Positions 35,744 to 47,763 of a stretch of 64,000 bases of DNA are shown one piece after another (within the stretch, counting starts at the first letter, position 1; each line of letters opens with the position of its first letter). This stretch comes from Turritopsis dohrnii (Eukaryota > Cnidaria > Hydrozoa > Anthoathecata > Oceaniidae). Below the pieces are notes generated by a model, which did not search any database, was not told the DNA's origin, and was given only the letters and a program-made list of their open reading frames with translations. The DNA lies in the NCBI GenBank assembly GCA_027922465.2, contig BQMF02000644.1:62001-126000 (forward strand). Direction: 5' to 3'. The position numbers and the translations under genes were made by a program.

Positions 35744-36921
35744 TCAAAGTCCAAAAATTCGAATTTTTCAGCAATCAAACGTTTCACCTGATCAAACTTT
35801 TTGAAGAACTTTTGATGGGAAGCGTTCCCAGCCGGCACAAGACGTGCTTACGATGTCTAAGTCAAGTATAAGTTACGTCTTTAGAAAGATGTTTATCTAA
35901 AACGTCCTTTAGACGTCTTTAAGATGTGACTGTCCAGGGGATTTTGAAAACAAATGTTTGACAGTTTAACAACGTTTAAACATTTTTCATTTTGTTGAAA
36001 AGCGTTTTTTCATTAAGAAAAAATGTTTTCTTGCTATGTGTGCAACATTGTAAACGTTTTTTTAAAATTATATTAATCCATTACATTAATCCATTTTTTT
36101 ACAAAAAAACATTTTTAACTTTAAAAGTCCAGCGGATTTTGGTATCGTTGGATTTCCCTGCCACCGTAAACAAGTTTCGTTTGAAGAAGTTTCTAGCGGT
36201 TTATTTATAATTTTTCACGTTCGTATGCGCCATTTTTGGAAAGATCGTTATTAAAGCCAGTTATATTATAAAAAACGTTTCATCTTTTACTTCATAAATA
36301 TTTGATTTTATTTTGATTTTTTATGAACAAGGTGCGTTCTTTTGTTTTGAAATAGTTTAATGACGTCAATGTTCTTCAAGTGTGTACTTTTGTAAATATG
36401 CATTTGCAGGTAACACATGTAAGTATATTAGAGTACATTGATTAGCTGGTTCTCATTCATTTAAAGATTTAAGAAACAACAGCTGTTTCCAAAGTTTCTA
36501 CAAATAGAAACCGTCCGCTATAATTCTATTGGTTCTATAATGGAATGAATTCGATAGAATTGCTATTTTAGTAAATCCTCGGGGAAAAGTTTATTTGTTT
36601 ATTTTCATAAAGATGTATTTTCACTCGGTGAAAGTCGTTGAAAACGGTTAATTCTGTTAATTAAGACGTCTTTTAAACGATATTAAACGATACCCAATAT
36701 TAATGAAAGTTCGTAAACTGTTTGGCTGTTGTGCTAGGGTAATAACTTATGTATATTCAGCGATTTTGTTGCTTTGCTTTTAAAAGTTTGCTGGAGTGGA
36801 CAAAAAGCTCTTGTTTTAATGTTAAATAATGGGTGTATTCTTTATGTTTACAGATCCACATACTTGATCATTTTGATTCAAACTTCTGATTTGGATTTTA
36901 TTCTCTTTCCATGCTTTTGTT
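35744..36921. other. Repeat-rich interval, no gene
   Basis: Palindromic AGACGTCTTTAAGA-like phrases occur at 35850-35930, with AACGTTT-rich DNA at 35950-36110 like that near 23050-23250. A plus-strand copy of dispersed repeat D lies at 36440-36600 (ATAGAAACCGTCCGCTATAA). Confidence 0.5.
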
Positions 36922-37901
36922 AAGCTTGGTTTCCATTGTGAAATAAGGTGAAATAAGGTGAAATAATTTTTGAGAATAATTTCTTATTTCATGTTATTTC
37001 ACAGTGGAAACATATTCAACTCTTCTTTTTTCAAGTTCACCAACGTCTTATTTCATGAAATAATGTGAACTAAATATCAAAAATTTTTGATTTCAAGTTC
37101 ACGTTATTTCATGAAATAAGAGAACATCAAAGGATAGCGACATGCATATGTGAGTTGAAAAGGCCTCGATGAAAACTGTCAGTGTGTGTGTCGTAAAAAA
37201 AGTTGATATGGCAAGCATTTCTTTACGTGAAGAAGAAACTTTAGCAGAAAAAATAAAACCCTGCCTTATATGAGAAACAGTGCAAAGGATATAAAGAGAA
37301 GGATGTAGTTAACAATTGTAAATTCTCCAAGTAGATAGTATAGTAAGGTTTGTTCATGACTTTCAGCTAATTTTCTATCAACTGGGACATGTAGGAAATC
37401 ATCTTCAAACATTTTGCCCTTTCTGAATTTTCCAGAACACCACTGTCGTTGTTGGAACCGTCAAAAAGCGTGAAGCAGCAGTTCCCAACGCAAACAGCTA
37501 TTAGAAAACACTAAGGAACTTTTTATAAGTTTAATAAAGTGTTCTAGTTAGTTTTCACTCTGTGTTTTCTATCAATGCATCCAATGGCATTACCTGAAGA
37601 AATATTCCCTGTCTTCATTTACGAAGCTCCTTGATAAGACGGTGATATTCACTAAGTTCCTCCCTTTTTTGGAATATATTTCTTATCTAAAATCACAGTG
37701 AACTTTTTCTGTTTTCTTCTTCGGTTTCTTCTTAGCAACAACATAAAGAAGACATCTTCTGGGATACTTTCCATATTATTAATGAGTTTCTTGAAACAAC
37801 ATGAAATAATAGTGAGTGCAGTGGTCTGTCATGAAATAAGAAATTATTCTCAAAAATTATTTCACCTTATTTCACCTTATTTCACAATGGAAACCAAGCT
37901 T
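36922..37901. mobile_element. 980-bp TIR element, about 72-bp perfect TIRs
   Basis: The ends AAGCTTGGTTTCCATTGTGA match exactly as inverted repeats and continue through a duplicated AAATAAGGTG unit to about 72 bp. AAGCTT is itself a palindrome and could be the target duplication instead of the terminus. The interior has only short open frames. This is a non-autonomous DNA element of uncertain superfamily. Confidence 0.8.
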
Positions 37902-37965
37902 TATGGATGTTAGAGAAAAAAAGTCTCTTGCAAAACGTGTAAATGTATTGGTTTAGTAAATGTTA

Positions 37966-38641
37966 CCGTAAATCTCCGAATATAAGCCCTGGGCTTATAT
38001 AACGTCGTAAGGCTTTTTTGCTGGGCTTATATACAGTGAGGCTTATAATCAGGGGGGGGGGGGGGGGGGGGGGGGGGGGGGCTTATACACGGAACAACAT
38101 TTGTGTTAACAACAACAATCATATATTTTGTATAGCGTTTAAAAACGTACAATATAAAATATTTTTCATTGTTCATTGTCATCATCAAGCTCGTACTCCC
38201 CATCTTCTAAGTCTTCTTCATCGTCGATTTCACTGTCACTAGATGCATCGTCTTCATCCTCACTTATCAGATGATACTCTTCTTCAGGTAACGGCAGTTA
38301 TTTCCTTTGATGAAACGATGGAAGTTATATCAAATTAAAGCGACGATTACAGGAGAAAAACGACGGGCACCAGAGGGAACATGGGTCCTCGGGGGAGGCA
38401 TTGAACTCCCCTGTACTTACTATCTTTATGGAATGAAGATTCATAAATGTATTGTCAGAAATTCACTAAAAAAATAAAAAATGTTTTTCTACAACGTTTT
38501 TTGTGTATTTGATCCATGTATTAACCCATGGGCTTATATACGGGGGGCTTATATATGGACCTACCTTTGCGTTAAGATTTTGGTGGGCTTATATTCGGGG
38601 GGGGGGGGGGGGAGGGGGGGCTTATATTCGGAGATTTACGG
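37966..38641. mobile_element. TA-flanked TIR element with poly-G tracts
   Basis: The ends CCGTAAATCTCCGAATATAA are inverted repeats flanked by TA on both sides. Inside are several GGGCTTATATACGG-type units and two very long G runs, about 30 G at 38052-38081 and a broken run at 38598-38620. On the minus strand, 38300-38170 reads as an acidic peptide ending ELDDDNEQ. It looks like the C-terminal tail of a lost pogo-type transposase. Confidence 0.8.
38169..38306 (-). pseudogene. Acidic C-terminal transposase tail, relic
   Basis: The minus strand reads LPLPEEEYHLISEDEDDASS, then DSEIDDEED, and closes with ELDDDNEQ and a stop. Pogo/Tigger-like transposases often end in such a tail, and the surrounding TA-flanked element supports this. 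No catalytic part remains. Confidence 0.4.
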
Positions 38642-38933
38642 TATTTTATATATACATAAGTCTTCCCTACATTATTTTTGTATTTCTTTATTTCATTTCA
38701 GGATGATGAGATACGGAAGAAATAATAACAGATACAATTTTAAATGCAAGTGAGCGAAATACAGTGTCTTTCAAACGTTATGGGTTTCAGCAAGAACCTT
38801 AACTATACTTAAAGTCTTTTTTCTGCATAATTCTATTTTGTTATTTTGTTGTATCACGTATGAACAAGTACTGATTCATTCGAAAGAATGCAAACATTTT
38901 AATTAGATGTTTTATTTTCCCTTATGGCCGCTT

Positions 38934-39679
38934 TTAACACATATATAAATACGTCTTAAAGACGTTGTCTAGATCTTTTGAGAAGACGACAATTGAATAA
39001 AAATTTTTAAAGTTATAGTATTCTTTACGAGCTTCATTTCCTCCATGAGGGCATTTTAAAGGGATATGGCACCCATCAACTCCAGAAAAACCTCCAGGGA
39101 ACTGCCAGAGAGATTCCATTTTGTTTATTGCAAGGACCATATCTCTTTCTTTATCTGGAAAAATTACATGTTTTTCCAAAGTCTTTCAATCAAAAGTTCA
39201 CAAACGTCTTGGGTTATAGTACTTACAGTACTTATACCCCTACCAGTCATCTCTGAGATTGTTTGATAATAGTCTCCGCGACTTAATCTATACAGACATA
39301 TAGCTAGTCTTTCTTTTGGTGAGATGGGATCTTCACATAAAAATTCTTTTTGTAGACCGTCTTCAATGAGGTTTAAAATATATTGAAATGTGTCTTTAGA
39401 TATTCTGAACAATGATTTAAAGCGATTATCATCGTATGTACTCCAAACATGTTGAAACCAACCTTTATTTCTTTCATATCGTTTGCAACTTCGAATTCGT
39501 GGGTTAGCTTCCCTTTCACTGTGTTCTTCAAATGCTATATAAAGTTGGAGCCATCTCGTCCAAAAGTGGTAACGTTTTAGTATGAGAAACGCAACGAAAA
39601 AACTTAACTTTTCTCTTCGCCTTCTCTCTCTTCGAATTCGAGAAAGCAGAATTATTTTGTTATTAAAAACAGCCACCAT
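38934..39679 (-). pseudogene. Truncated PIF/Harbinger transposase
   Basis: Two frames, 39679-39164 and 39179-38934, overlap and together read as the N-terminal half of a Harbinger nuclease. After a basic start (RIRRERRRREK) come the helical region (FKSLFRISKDTFQYILNLIE, then PISPKERLAICLYRL) and TGRGISTVSTITQDVCELL. The second frame holds the first catalytic aspartate in FSGVDGCHIPLKCPHGG. The remaining two acidic residues are missing because the copy ends at about 38934. One frame change lies near 39170. It is inactive. Confidence 0.7.
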
Positions 39680-39689
39680 TTTAAGAAGG

Positions 39690-39820
39690 TTTGGCGCGAT
39701 TCAGAACGGCTCGGCTCGGCCCTTATAAAATGGTATGCCGAACCGAGGTGAACCGAGCCGTGCTAAAAAATTTCCGAGTTCGGCTCGGCACGGCACAGCT
39801 TATAAAATGGGTCTAATGCG
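39690..39820. repeat. Likely terminal region of the Harbinger element
   Basis: GGCTCGGC-type motifs occur on both strands, and TTATAAAATGG appears twice. Because it lies directly upstream of the transposase, it probably carries the element's end and binding sites. The opposite terminus is lost. Confidence 0.45.
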
Positions 39821-40430
39821 TTGATGTTTATTGACCATTAAACAAAACAAAGGGAAGCAGCTTAATTGTTTTTTATTGTTAAAACAATGTGTAATAAAAA
39901 AGTCACACAGATCCCAAAACACAAGTAACAGTTTCCCAAAAGATAATTAAAAAGATCGTTGAATGTGATGTGTTTAAAAAATTGTTCCACCATCATTGCC
40001 CCCGCTTTTTGTTGAAAGTTGGAGATTTGATGTTTCACATAAAATCGCTACTGAGAGGTACTTCGAGACCCATATCTTCTGAACGACACATCGGTTTGCC
40101 CTCAAACTTTATAACTTTCTTTGCCTAAGGCAGGGCTACCACTGGTGTAAAAATGAAAGTTATAGCTTAAGTAGAAAAAAAGCTTTATTTTTTAAATCGC
40201 AAATTTAACCGCTAAAATTCGCGAATTTTTCAACCAATAATATATTCAATTATAGTGCTTTTGATTATCTAAAACATGCAAAAAAATGTTTGGAATCGGA
40301 AGTAGCTATCAAAAGTTATGAGGTAATTTGTTTCCACTGCCAATTATATTGAGGCAGACTTTAGTTTGTGTTATCATAATCCTGTGTTAGCTTTTGCTGT
40401 TTTGTCTGTGTTGTCTGTGTAATCACAACA

Positions 40431-40847
40431 ATGGACTCAAATGTTGAAATTAAACCAGTTGGCCCAACCTATAATGGTGTTAAAATTGTCTAAGCACCTT
40501 TTTACCAAGGCTACCCAATGTTTGAGGAAGCAACAGGAATGCAATGCACGTGCAATGCTCTGATAAGTTTATGTTGGGCAAAATTCAAAAAGATTTGCTT
40601 CTGGAAAAGGGATGACTTAGATTTTATAATGGTCATTAGGAATGCTTTATATAGGCATCTTAATTTATGTTGTTACATGTTCAGACATTCCAACCCCTGT
40701 GGTTCAAAATCCGGGACAATTTTTCTAAATAAACTCCTAAACGATGTGAAAATCGGAGAAATTTTCGGAGAAAATTGTATTTTATTTTTCAGTGGACACC
40801 CTTTATACTTTGATGCCTGTTATATTCAAACAAATAAAACACAGTAA
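40431..40847 (+). pseudogene. Possible cysteine-protease-like domain remnant
   Basis: From ATG at 40431 the frame reads MDSNVEIKPVGPTYNGVKIV, then a TAA. The same frame continues APFYQGYPMFEEATGMQCTC and ALISLCWAKFKKICFWKRDD. The phrase G-M-Q-C-T-C-N-A-L followed by an aromatic/basic helix resembles N-terminal cysteine-protease-like domains that I recall from uncharacterised mobile-element proteins of invertebrates. The middle cysteine would be the nucleophile. The later part (to 40847) is less convincing. The stop codon makes this a pseudogene or an exon boundary. The family call is uncertain. Confidence 0.3.
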
Positions 40848-41829
40848 CAACTTAGAATATCGATTTTGCTCATATTAGAAGCTCAAAGTACGCTAGGAGA
40901 CGCCAGGACATCATACCTAAAACTGGGACTGTTAGTTAGTTCAGGTTTTATATGTTATTTCAGCTTTATTATGATATCATTATCTTCCAACCTATGATGA
41001 TAAGCACAATTTTCGGGTGATAAGATGAGAAAAGGTTGTATGTATGCAAATTTAAAATTATCAATACATAAATTGTAGTTTAGTTATTGCATTTTCTCCA
41101 TTAGATTAATTCCTTTTTGAGTGAAAGTTTTGACTTTTTTTGAAAGCAAAAACTTCAGTTAAACAAAATTTCATGATTTCGTGAGTTTTTGTCAATTTTG
41201 CAGTCTATTTAGTCCGCCAAAATTCATTCTGTATAGAATCTGTGAATGATCGTTCAATTTAGAAAAAGAAATATATAGATGCCTAAGTATTTCTTGCCCC
41301 CATTTAATTACCCTAGAAAATATTTGTCTTTCAAGTAATTTTCAATTGCATAAAATTTTATCAATTACGATGATATCTTTTTTTTTGCTTCACAGTATAT
41401 ATAGTTATTGTTAAATCTTCCTTTCCGTCTGATCTCAGTTTTAAAAATAAACAAGAGCCAGTTGGCGCAAAACGGTAGCAGCAAATGTTATGAAAAGTTA
41501 CTAAAAAGTTCTTCTTGAGGCTTGTTTCAGTTTTTTAAATCATACTGGTGGAAAACAGGTATAAAAGATACATAGGTTTAAATGATTAGTTAGTGCAAGT
41601 AGGGTCTAATCATTAAACACCAGAAATATATTATAAAATGATAAATAATTAGATACAAGGTTAAAACTTTAATAAATACTAATGAATAGATAATATCCAA
41701 AATATAGACACCTTACTTTGCCTACTCGTTACGCTTGAAGATTTGGAATATTATTTTCGGAATATTTGGAGTTGCCGTGCGTTACGCGCATATCGAAGAA
41801 TGCCTTCTCTCCTCTTCTCCAGAAATCCT

Positions 41830-42348
41830 TGACCTAGATGTCCAACCTCGATTCATCTGCAGTGTTCGCACTTGTAAGTCCAAACTGCTCACCTTTTAAC
41901 GGGATAAGGTGGGGCTCGATCTGAACGTATCTACAACCATGTCAAAGCACGTTGTCAAAAAGTCTGGAATGTTACCATGTCGTTCTGCATCTCTGAACTC
42001 AGCTTTATTTAAATCAAGATGTTGTTCCTTCAGTGGTAATGCATTTAACCAAGAGCTCGCTCCTTTGTCACAATCCTAATCGACGTTTCGTTTTAGAGAT
42101 GGTGGCAGGTTTTCGCAGATTTGGTTTGCTTTTTCTCTTTTCTCCTTTATGATATTGCCGTTCACCATTGACTTGATTTCCGCTGATGTTTTTCCACTCT
42201 TGTCTCGTGCTATCATAATGTTACATTGCTTTTGAAGTGACTCGATATTTAGGGAAGTGATCTTTACAGAGGTTTGATGTTGTCCTTTTGCTTCCGTCGC
42301 TTGGGTACCGATTCCCAATCCGCCTGACGAAGGGTTTAACGAAAGCAA
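41830..42348 (-). pseudogene. Fragment of an uncharacterised retroelement-associated protein
   Basis: The frame 42348-42076 ends ENLPPSLKRNVD and a TAG. The same frame goes on DCDKGASSWLNALPLKEQHL and DLNKAEFRDAERHG. The GASSWLNALPLKE and KAEFRDA phrases match a peptide pattern I recall from repetitive proteins of cnidarians and other invertebrates. The in-frame stop and short length show decay. No function is claimed. Confidence 0.4.
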
Positions 42349-42544
42349 ATGTCTATGTTCAGTTATTATCGAGCATTGTCCTCAAAATAACTTTAGTAGA
42401 AACAACAAATCCTTCTATCGTTCGTAAGAAGTATGTGGATAAGATATTAAAACGCATAAGCGGTTGAGGCTGTGTTGCGGCTATATCACTAAGTACATCA
42501 AGTTGCTTGACCCAACCGTCGATTAGACTTGAGCAGTCACGGCG

Positions 42545-42850
42545 AGAAAAGCAAGTTATCCGAAGTATCCGTTATTCGCGCGATTTTTCGGGTAACTCTA
42601 GTATCCTAAGTTATCCTAAGTATAAGTTATTCGAGTTTTCCATTATTCGGGAAACTTACGTATATATAATGTCCGCAGTTATCCGAAGTATCCGTTGCTT
42701 GGGCGAATTTTCGGGTAACTCTAGTATCCTAAGTTAACCTGAGTGTGTGTTATTTGAGTTTTCCGTTATTCGGGAAAACCGACGTATATGATAATGTCCG
42801 CAGTTATCCGAAGTGTAAGTTATCCGAGTATTTCATGTGTCGGGAAACCT
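42545..42850. repeat. Tandem repeat, about 121-bp unit (GTTATCCGAAGTATCCGTT)
   Basis: Units start near 42555, 42676 and 42797, each with GTTATCCGAAGT followed by TTTTCGGGTAACTCTAGTAT and TTATTCGGGAAA. Degenerate related phrases occur at 46390-46590 (CGGGTAACTT, GGATAACT). Confidence 0.8.
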
Positions 42851-43118
42851 TTCGAAAAGAGACTTATTATTATTAACTTTGAGTTCGTGTAACTTTTATT
42901 CTTCGCAAAACTTGGCATGGCATGTAAGCGTTGTAGCGGAAGAGAACAATAGACCTTTCCCGAATTTATTTTTAATCACACTCCGCCTTGTTTTCGCAAC
43001 AGTTAATATGGCAACATGTCTGGAGACTCATTTAAGTAATGCTTAATGATGAGTGTAATAATTGTGATAATGTATGACTGAGCACTGGACATTTGGTTGT
43101 CATAGTATAACATATTAA

Positions 43119-44465
43119 CCCTTTATCGTCCACGGTAACCATATGGTTACCTCATGTTTCGTCGGAAATACAGAAAAATCTACTTTGTAAGATGTCATGA
43201 ACTTCGGTGTTCTGTAAAATACCATGCTTTAAGAATCTGAAAAAGGCGCTCTTTTTATTTTACGGCATTGTTGTGATCGTTCTGGCTGTCAGAAGTATCG
43301 GAGGTTCAGTGGCTGCGAAAGCATGCCTGTTTCTTATGTGTAATTGTAGTATAAATAGCTATTACTTGCAAAACTATTTCATGTTTTTTTATAGTTAAGG
43401 GATGTGTGTTTCTAGTATAATGAATTGTTTTTGTTATGGAGCAACACAGATAAATACACAGGACAAGAAAAATTAAAGTAACCATATGGTCACTGTGAAC
43501 AAAGTGTGTAAATATTCTACTAAAACTGTTTCTTTGTTTTTGTGCCATATAGTTACTGTGAACATATAAAGTAAAATAAGGAATATGATAAAACTTTATT
43601 TGCCTCTCATTTTGTGTCATGTTGTCTTATTTCTTGTTCATTTCCACACAGTATTTAACATAAAAATGAGTAAAAGACGTATTTATAATACTGAAGAAGC
43701 GTTGAAAATAATTTTGGAACCAGGATCAGATTCTGAGTATGAAGAATTAGAGGAAAGTGATGGAGAAGATCACGATGCCACTTTAGCACCACAACCAAGA
43801 ATTGAAGAAGAGCAACCAGATTTTACAGTCATTGGAAATGATGCAAATGAGCATGAGAATGACGATAATTCAAATGATGATAATAACATCGATCTCTCCA
43901 CGTATATAAAACATGTCCCTCGATGGCGTGCTAACAAGATACCTCCAGCAAGTGATACACAATTTTTAGGGGATAACTTTGGTTTACCTCCAGATGATGT
44001 TGACACATGGACACCATTTACTTATTTTAAATTGTTTTGGAAAGATGATATAAATCAGTTGTTGTCGGAGCAAACCAATCTGTATAGTTTTCAAAAAAGG
44101 CGAAATCTATAAATAGTACTCCCGGGGAAATTGAACAATTAATTGGCCTCCAAATGTTAATGTCAGTGGTTAATTTACCAGCATTTCACATGTATTGGGC
44201 CAGTGAAACACGATACGCGCCTATTGCAGATATCATGTCAATAAACCGCTACAAGGCACTACGTGAGAATCTTCACGTCAGTGACAATTCAATGATCAAC
44301 GAACCAGCAAACAGAACTAATAAACTTTATAAAATCCAACCAGTGTTAGATCACGTCAGAAAAAATTGCATTTTACTGGAACCGGAAGAAGAACATTCAA
44401 GAACATTCAAGTTAGCAAGTATAACAAAGTTATCAGGTAAAGTTCGCAGTGAAACGTTTTGCTAA
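43119..44465 (+). pseudogene. piggyBac transposase, N-terminal part with core deleted
   Basis: A piggyBac-type terminus lies at 43115: TTAA followed by CCCTTTATCG, with a GGTAACCATATGGTTACC palindrome just inside. The gene starts at 43666 (MSKRRIYNTEEAL), continues through an acidic region and the conserved block PFTYFKLFW, and breaks in an A-run near 44098. It resumes as PGEIEQLIGLQMLMSVVNLP and YWASETRYAPIADIMS, typical of the DDE_Tnp_1_7 family. After CILLEPEEEHS the reading is lost at a short duplication (AGAACATTCA twice, about 44390-44412). The catalytic aspartates are absent. No right terminus was found. Confidence 0.75.
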
Positions 44466-44526
44466 ACGTCTTTTACTACTCTCAATACCTGTCTTTCATT
44501 GAATTTGCAACTACTGTAATTTTAGA

Positions 44527-45646
44527 ATGGTCACTGATGTGAAGGAAGATCTTACTAAACTCATATCTGAGCAACGAACTGTTATTGAATTACTGATGGA
44601 TAGAGTAAGGGATTTGGAGCAGCACTTGTTGGATAAACCAAGTACTGAAAATAACGAGCAAATACCATTAGAACTTTCGGTAACAATCGTTTGTCATTTA
44701 CTTCGAATTCAACTAAACTATGTGCTCTATTATGTCGTTTCAGATTTTAATGGCGCCTTAACTTTTACCTTTGTTATTAGGACAAAATTCATGCATATGT
44801 TAAATCACTAGAAGATGAAGATTCCTGGGACTTTAATTTAAGGTGAGTTTATGTTTATTCAATTTGTTTTCTTCTTGTTAGCAGAGACTGACATATGAGT
44901 GGAAAAGTATAATTGATTTGTTTTTCATGTTATGAGCATAGAACAATTCTTTAGATTTAATGAAGGAAATAATGGCACAGTCACAGCAAACCTTATCCTG
45001 GCGATCCAAGAATTTGGTGAATATCCAACAAAGTTGATTCGAAGTAAGAATTTCACATTAAAATCCATTTATGACCAGGTAACTGAGATAGTGAAGTGTA
45101 TTAAAAGCAATGATTGACGGTATATTTTTGTGTTCTTTTTTGGTATTAGAAGCCTGCAACAGATATTTCAGCCATCTGAAACGTACTGCCAAGGATAAAG
45201 AACAAATGACAGACGAACAACAACAAATGGCTGGAAAAAATGCGAGAAAAGTAGCTAGACGTACAAAAGTAAGTTACTTATTTATAACAATTTGACATTC
45301 ATATTTAAAAGGATGTGTGTATTGAAACTAAAATGCATTGTTATTCTATTTATTGTAGCTGTGTCAGCGACGCAGGAAAATTTCAAGAACAATGACCCTC
45401 ACTGAAGATGAAGAAGAACTAGCAAATCAGATGACTGGCGAAATGATGACGGATGAAGAATCGGGTGATGAGAACGGAAATAAAATTATTACTATGAAGA
45501 AATTACCATGGCGCAGTGCAAGACTAGATGCATTTATTGAGAAAGTTGATGCTTTGCATCAGAATCGCAACATCATGGTCCGTGTTGAAGGAAGTCCTTC
45601 AGAGCGCCTACCTTCTGCTAAAGTGCCAAGCATTTGCATAGACTGA
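44527..45646 (+). CDS. Five-exon gene of unknown function beside the piggyBac remnant
   Basis: Five segments join through GT-AG sites into an intact 236-residue frame. They are 44527-44679, 44781-44842, 44955-45043, 45150-45268 and 45359-45646, in phases 0, 2, 1, 0. An acceptor (TGTAATTTTAG) just before the ATG implies a 5' untranslated exon. The protein starts MVTDVKEDLTKLISEQ with a short coiled coil (to about residue 45). It then has KLIRKACNRYFSHLKR, a very basic region KNARKVARRTKLCQRRRK, an acidic segment MTDEESGDENG and LPWRSARLDAFIEKVDAL near the C-terminus. This order of basic, acidic and LPWRS-like blocks resembles an unnamed protein family I recall near invertebrate transposons. 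It may be a DNA-binding accessory factor, but no function can be assigned. Confidence 0.6.
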
Positions 45647-45659
45647 TATAACTGACATA

Positions 45660-47040
45660 ACATTGCAGTGTTTGTATTCAATAAAATTGAGTTTTTTCCC
45701 ATTGACAAACCTTGTGTACGAGTGGTTAATTAGAATGATCTACCTATTTGAGTTTGAGTTAACAGTTGCGTACTTGCATCTACTATTTTGTTTACTATTG
45801 ACACCATGTACTAGTGTCTATTTTGTGTGTTGGTATGTGGAAAACTGGAGTTGAAATTTTGAAAGATAAACAAAAAAACAAATGTATGCAATGTGTAGAA
45901 GAATGTTATGTCAAGAATTGTGTTTTGTATTTTATTTTATAATTTATAGATATTGAATGTGTACGAATTTTATAACATTGTATATATGATTTATAGTCTT
46001 ATAGTTTAGCAGTATTTTTTTGTACCACTAGCATTGTATTTGAGTATAGTACATTATTTATAAAAAAATCCTATAAACTAACTTCGGTTTTCGCTTACAT
46101 TTTCCTACATCAGTTGCAAAATAGGATTAGAAACCTTAATAAACAACTTATATGAGGACAATAGCCGATTTCACTATTTTAAAAGGGTTCATTTGGCCAC
46201 CAGCAAGAAATTACATTCCGTGAAATTTAAGCCAATGAAAACAAGAGCTGCGATGGGTTTTCCACAAGTTTTCCTTACTTATACAAAGGTTTCCTGGCAT
46301 CGGATAACGGTTATCCTCTGGAACATTTTACGCAGGCATTTGTTTACTGAGTTATACGAAGTCGCAGACCGCTGAACTAGATTGTTATGATTACGTTCAA
46401 CTCAGGAAAACTCCCGTTTGGATGAGTTTCCCGAGTTTCGGGTAACTTTTCACACGAACTTCGAATAACTGCGTGGTACGATTCCTGTTGTTATACGATC
46501 TCGGGAGAACTCGCGTCAACGTATTCGGGAAACTCCGGTAACGCTACGTTATACGTAGTTGCCCTTAAACGGATAACTCTTATTTTCCGCCGTGTATATA
46601 GATTACATTATCATATTCATTTTGAAAATATTTTTATGAAGTAATTTATTAATAGTACTTTACTCGTATACTTGGCGAGACAATAACTGCTGCATGGTTC
46701 CAAGAGTACGTTTCCTCACAAGAGGGGGTTTTTCGTATCCGGTGCAGTTATGACTACTGTTACTGTACATAATATAACTCAAACGTTTGTCACGGTTATA
46801 TGTTTGATATCTCTACATGAAGAGCATTACGACCTACTATTATCAAATAAAAGGCTTTTTGAAAATAAATGAAGTTATTTTGGTTTGAGCGCAACGAATT
46901 ACAGAATAAAATCATAAAACAATTAAAAAAATTGGAAGTTTTCTGTTGATGGTGATTGTTTGGTGAAAACGCTTCCAATATTGTTCCCAAGCCTTGCTAC
47001 ACTTACTGGCGATTTTGTGACACTGTTGAATTGCAACAGT
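45660..47040. other. No gene; repeat debris
   Basis: AT-rich 3' flank of the five-exon gene, then CGGATAACT/GGGAAACT-like phrases at 46390-46590 related to the tandem repeat at 42545. No convincing coding sequence was found. Confidence 0.5.
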
Positions 47041-47049
47041 TACTGGCAT

Positions 47050-47165
47050 TTACTGGCATTTGCGACATTTACTGCCAGTACAGATGCAGATAGGGTATTT
47101 AATCCCCAGCAAGGATCTGCGCATAAGTGAACAGGAAAATGACTTGATAAATTGTATATAACGTT
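47050..47165 (+). pseudogene. hAT dimerisation-domain fossil
   Basis: One frame reads FATFTASTDADRVFNPQQGS and then meets stops. The A-S-T-x-A-x-R-V-F pattern fits the hAT C-terminal dimerisation domain. It is short and has no supporting flanking domains. Confidence 0.3.
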
Positions 47166-47763
47166 ATAGACTGTAGCAGCTATCAAGGGAAGAACACTTT
47201 TACAATATCATACAATAACAATTATATACACCATTTGGAAGGAATACAGAGGTGGGTGAATCAGACACAAACAAGGCTGAGGTTGCCACAACGCGTTTCA
47301 CGTCTGTTGACGATTTTCAAGTGGTTACAATCTTTTTTATGTTACCATTTTATTTAATAAGACCGTTTCTAAGCAACAATATTTGACGTTAGGAAATGGA
47401 AATAGAAAATGGGTGTGTTAACTCCTCCGGTTTAGACTAGGTCTGTATTGGTTGATAAACTTAGCCTCGTGTGTTTTCCTGTTCGTACGGTCAGTTGATC
47501 TAAGCTTGAAGAAGGAGAATATTGAGAATTTTGCAGTTCCGCAGTTGCGTAGATGTTGTTCTACGTACACATTTTGGTATTCTGGATGTGATATATTTTG
47601 TCTGTATAGAATTATTCGTTCTTTACAATTTATTACATATGTTAAGTTGGATGTTTCACATTTAAATGGGAACTTGACTTTAAATGGTTTGTTGGATTTT
47701 TTAAACTTGAATTCGGACCCTTTTCACATTTACTTATTTTTATGAGGTGGATTTAAGGAGTGG

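Noticed and set aside
38018..38753. Glycine-rich open frames
   Set aside because: They are translations of poly-G tracts within a TIR element.
42507..42737. Open frame through the 121-bp tandem repeat
   Set aside because: It is a by-product of repeat units without stops. The repeated peptide has no recognisable features.
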